From NCBI GenBank assembly GCA_002500745.1, contig DLST01000007.1, positions 189,786-253,785 on the forward strand: a stretch of 64,000 nucleotides of DNA, written 5' to 3'. Positions within the stretch are counted from its first letter, which is position 1, and each line of letters opens with the position of its first letter. Under the pieces are notes generated by a model. The model was not told the origin of the DNA and made no database searches. It saw only the letters and a program-made list of their open reading frames with translations. Positions 62,363 to 64,000 of the stretch are shown here, piece after piece. Both the position numbers and the translations under genes were made by a program. Origin of the DNA: Sphingobacterium sp. UBA7855 (GTDB lineage: Bacteria > Bacteroidota > Bacteroidia > Sphingobacteriales > Sphingobacteriaceae).

Positions 62363-62546
62363 ATAGCATATATTTTCCGCAAAAATAGATAATTGGAATC
62401 ACTTGTGCCATCCCTATACGATGAAATGACACGCTATCCAGATAACGCGAACGCTCTCCAAGGTACAAACGTATTTTTATTGTAAAATAAATGATAGTTT
62501 TCTATTAGCATATTGATTATTATAGTTGGAATTGGTAGATTTAGAT

Positions 62547-62583
62547 AAGCCAATGGCAGAAGAAGATAAAATAAGATTGGCTT
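62547..62583 (+). repeat. inverted repeat ahead of the small conserved gene
   Basis: AAGCCAAT (62547-62554) and ATTGGCTT (62576-62583) are perfectly complementary around a 21-base A/G-rich spacer. It lies 58 bases before the start at 62642. The remainder of the 279-base gap is AT-rich with nothing else recognised. Confidence 0.35.
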
Positions 62584-62641
62584 GAAAGCGTTATTGATTA
62601 TGTAGCGCAAATACTATTGTTAAACATTAAATGCTCGTATT

Positions 62642-62908
62642 ATGGTTGGACAACTAATAGCTAAAGAGGAAATTCCTCAATTTAAATTTATCCCGGCGAT
62701 TGAAGATAAGACTGCGACCTTTATGGATAAATTGAAAGGTGCACTTCGGTTGGGAAATGAGTTTAAATCCAAAACCGAAATTGCCTTTCAGACAGATTCC
62801 GGACCAAAACGTATTGAGACCACGGTGTGGTCGTTGACTGATAGATATATTCAGATTAAAAGTGGGATTTTAATACCATTAAAGTCTATTATAGCCATTG
62901 ATTATTAA
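62642..62908 (+). CDS. small conserved protein, unknown function
   Basis: 88 residues, soluble, no cysteine, no signal peptide. It has basic and amphipathic parts (TFMDKLKGALRLGNEFKSKT) and then a beta-rich end (RIETTVWSLTDRYIQIKSGI) that resembles a small barrel or SH3-like unit. I recognise no named family, although proteins of this size and pattern are common in Sphingobacteriaceae. It has its own leader with an inverted repeat and its own terminator, so it is a single-gene unit. Confidence 0.7.
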   Translation: MVGQLIAKEEIPQFKFIPAIEDKTATFMDKLKGALRLGNEFKSKTEIAFQTDSGPKRIETTVWSLTDRYIQIKSGILIPLKSIIAIDY

Positions 62909-62914
62909 GTAATA

Positions 62915-62948
62915 AAAACGGAGGCTCCTATTTAGGAGCCTCCGTTTT
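62915..62948. terminator. bidirectional terminator
   Basis: CGGAGGCTCCTA (62919-62930) pairs with TAGGAGCCTCCG (62933-62944), with A4 before and T4 after. It separates the small gene from the convergent TolC-type gene. Confidence 0.9.
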
Positions 62949-63024
62949 GTATGATTACATCTTGCTTATTGGCAAAATTGGCTTTTGTTTTGTCTCTAAA
63001 ACGAGTTGGTTACAAGCCGTAATT

Positions 63025-64000
63025 TTAGTATGCTTCTCCTGTCAATTCCTTTAGTCGTATTTCCGACACTTTAGCATCGTATTGTGCCGTATAGCTACGT
63101 GTCATTGCATTGATGTAATTTAGCTGCGCCGTTCTTACTTCCAACGTCGTGATGGTACCGATGCGGAATTTATCCATGGTGATGTTTAAATTTTCTTTTG
63201 CCAGTTCCTCATTTTTCCGTTCTACATTGGCCAATTCGATGTTGGTAATGTAGGTTTGAAACAAAGTTCTTACTTGAGCCTGTATATCTTGTTTTTGCTG
63301 TTTGATCTGTATTTCAGAACTTTTAATCTGAAATTTGGCGATACGCTCGTTTCTATTTTGCAAAAAGCCGTTGAATATGTTCAGGGACGCCGATACACCG
63401 TAGGTGAGCCCTCTATTTTTATTTTCTGTAGAGAAACCAAGTGAGGAGTGAGATTCGTTCCAATTATACCCACTATTTAAACCAATTTTGGGATAACGTT
63501 CGGCTTTCACTGCCTTTAGGTTGAGTTCGGCGACACGGTTGTTGATGATGGCAAGCTGAATTTGAGGATTTTGTTGATCAGCAATTTCGATGAGATTACC
63601 CAGTTTAAGATCCGTATCCAGTTTCATTTCATCTTCAACGTCAAAGTCTAGACTCAAATCTCTTGTCATCAATTGGTTGAGGTATGTCTTGGTGTTTTTA
63701 AAGCTTTCGAGCTGTCTAAGCAGGTTTGTCTGATCGGTATTCAGATCGACTTTAGCATTCAGCAGATCAAGCTTGGAACCTTTTCCGATCTGCAGGCGAT
63801 TTTCGGCCAGAGTAACCCGATATTGAGAAAGTGTAATGGTTGTATCTAATGCGTTTATCAATCGTTTTTGCTGCACAAGATTATAATAGGTGGCCATGAC
63901 TTCACTGAGTTGCGTAGTGACCTCATATCTTATCTCAGCCTCGCCCTGACGCTGTATTTCTTTAAATCGATCCCTACGCGCAAACATACCCAGTCCGTCA
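63025..64000 (-). CDS. TolC-family outer-membrane protein, C-terminal part (cut by window edge)
   Basis: The frame is open to the right edge, so the true start lies outside; an internal ATG near 63987 is not the start. About 325 residues are visible. They show TolC-type organisation: long coiled-coil helices (EIRYEVTTQLSEVMATYYNL, RVTLAENRLQIGKGSKLDLL), a barrel strand region with GLTYGVSASLNIFNGFLQNR, and the second helical repeat ending LEVRTAQLNYINAMTRSYTA. It is distinct from the TolC protein at 31523-32866. The pump or secretion genes it serves should lie upstream on the minus strand, beyond the window. Confidence 0.9.
   Translation of the reverse strand, partial: DGLGMFARRDRFKEIQRQGEAEIRYEVTTQLSEVMATYYNLVQQKRLINALDTTITLSQYRVTLAENRLQIGKGSKLDLLNAKVDLNTDQTNLLRQLESFKNTKTYLNQLMTRDLSLDFDVEDEMKLDTDLKLGNLIEIADQQNPQIQLAIINNRVAELNLKAVKAERYPKIGLNSGYNWNESHSSLGFSTENKNRGLTYGVSASLNIFNGFLQNRNERIAKFQIKSSEIQIKQQKQDIQAQVRTLFQTYITNIELANVERKNEELAKENLNITMDKFRIGTITTLEVRTAQLNYINAMTRSYTAQYDAKVSEIRLKELTGEAY

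Overview
The window looks like chromosomal DNA from a Bacteroidota bacterium of the Sphingobacteriaceae type, most likely Sphingobacterium or a close relative. Supporting signs are the SusC/SusD pair with a hybrid two-component regulator, promoters of the TTTG-N18/19-TAnnTTTG kind, mostly weak Shine-Dalgarno sequences, and Bacteroidota-typical families (DUF4954, DUF3467, DUF5017, GNAT-nitrilase fusion). No integrase, transposase, phage gene or CRISPR array was seen. Both edges cut a gene: an AraC-type regulator at the left and a TolC-type protein at the right.

Layout: (1) 1-2.6 kb, AraC regulator, aldo/keto reductase and a secreted protein of unknown function. (2) 2.8-9.1 kb, signalling block with two related PAS histidine kinases flanking a receiver protein that lacks the phospho-acceptor Asp, plus a large GAF protein. 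(3) 9.8-26.2 kb, a polysaccharide utilisation locus (PUL): hybrid regulator, PL8 lyase, SusC, SusD, DUF5017 lipoprotein, GH88, GH29 and a beta-helix lipoprotein. A tandem repeat placed like a regulator site precedes the PL8 gene. (4) 26.2-26.9 kb, small YdaT-like protein and three tRNAs (Leu-TAA, Gly-GCC, Phe-GAA) behind one promoter. (5) 27-30.7 kb, operon pfkA - degenerate BadF-type ATPase - gapA, divergent from a Nudix-fold regulator. (6) 30.8-37.2 kb, TetR-TolC-adaptor-RND efflux operon with a clear promoter and operator. (7) 37.3-50 kb, housekeeping: glmS, DUF4954, HMA-AraC regulator, L,D-transpeptidase, lgt, M42 peptidase, DUF3467, GNAT-nitrilase, M13 peptidase, rplU-rpmA. (8) 50.5-51.9 kb, two envelope proteins. 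(9) 52.1-61.6 kb, a co-directional exported oxidoreductase cluster: SUMF1-like protein, two Gfo/Idh/MocA proteins, ApbE, TIM-barrel isomerase-like protein, NupG-type transporter, GMC oxidoreductase and its small Tat partner. (10) 61.6-64 kb, acyl-ACP thioesterase, small conserved protein and partial TolC.

How the parts may work together: the PUL reads as a system for a uronic-acid glycan of glycosaminoglycan type. PL8 cuts by elimination, GH88 removes the unsaturated uronate, GH29 removes fucose, and SusCD with DUF5017 binds and imports. The 52-61 kb cluster resembles oxidative (3-keto) glycoside processing, with GMC plus the small Tat subunit as the dehydrogenase and Gfo/Idh and TIM-barrel proteins acting on the oxidised sugar.

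The most unexpected observation is regulatory. An almost identical palindrome (AGTGTA-N5-TACACT/C) lies over the expected -33 position of both the pfkA operon and the 52-61 kb cluster, and nowhere else that I found. The first copy faces a Nudix-fold regulator whose catalytic box is degenerate, so a shared regulon joining glycolysis and oxidative glycoside use is a testable proposal.
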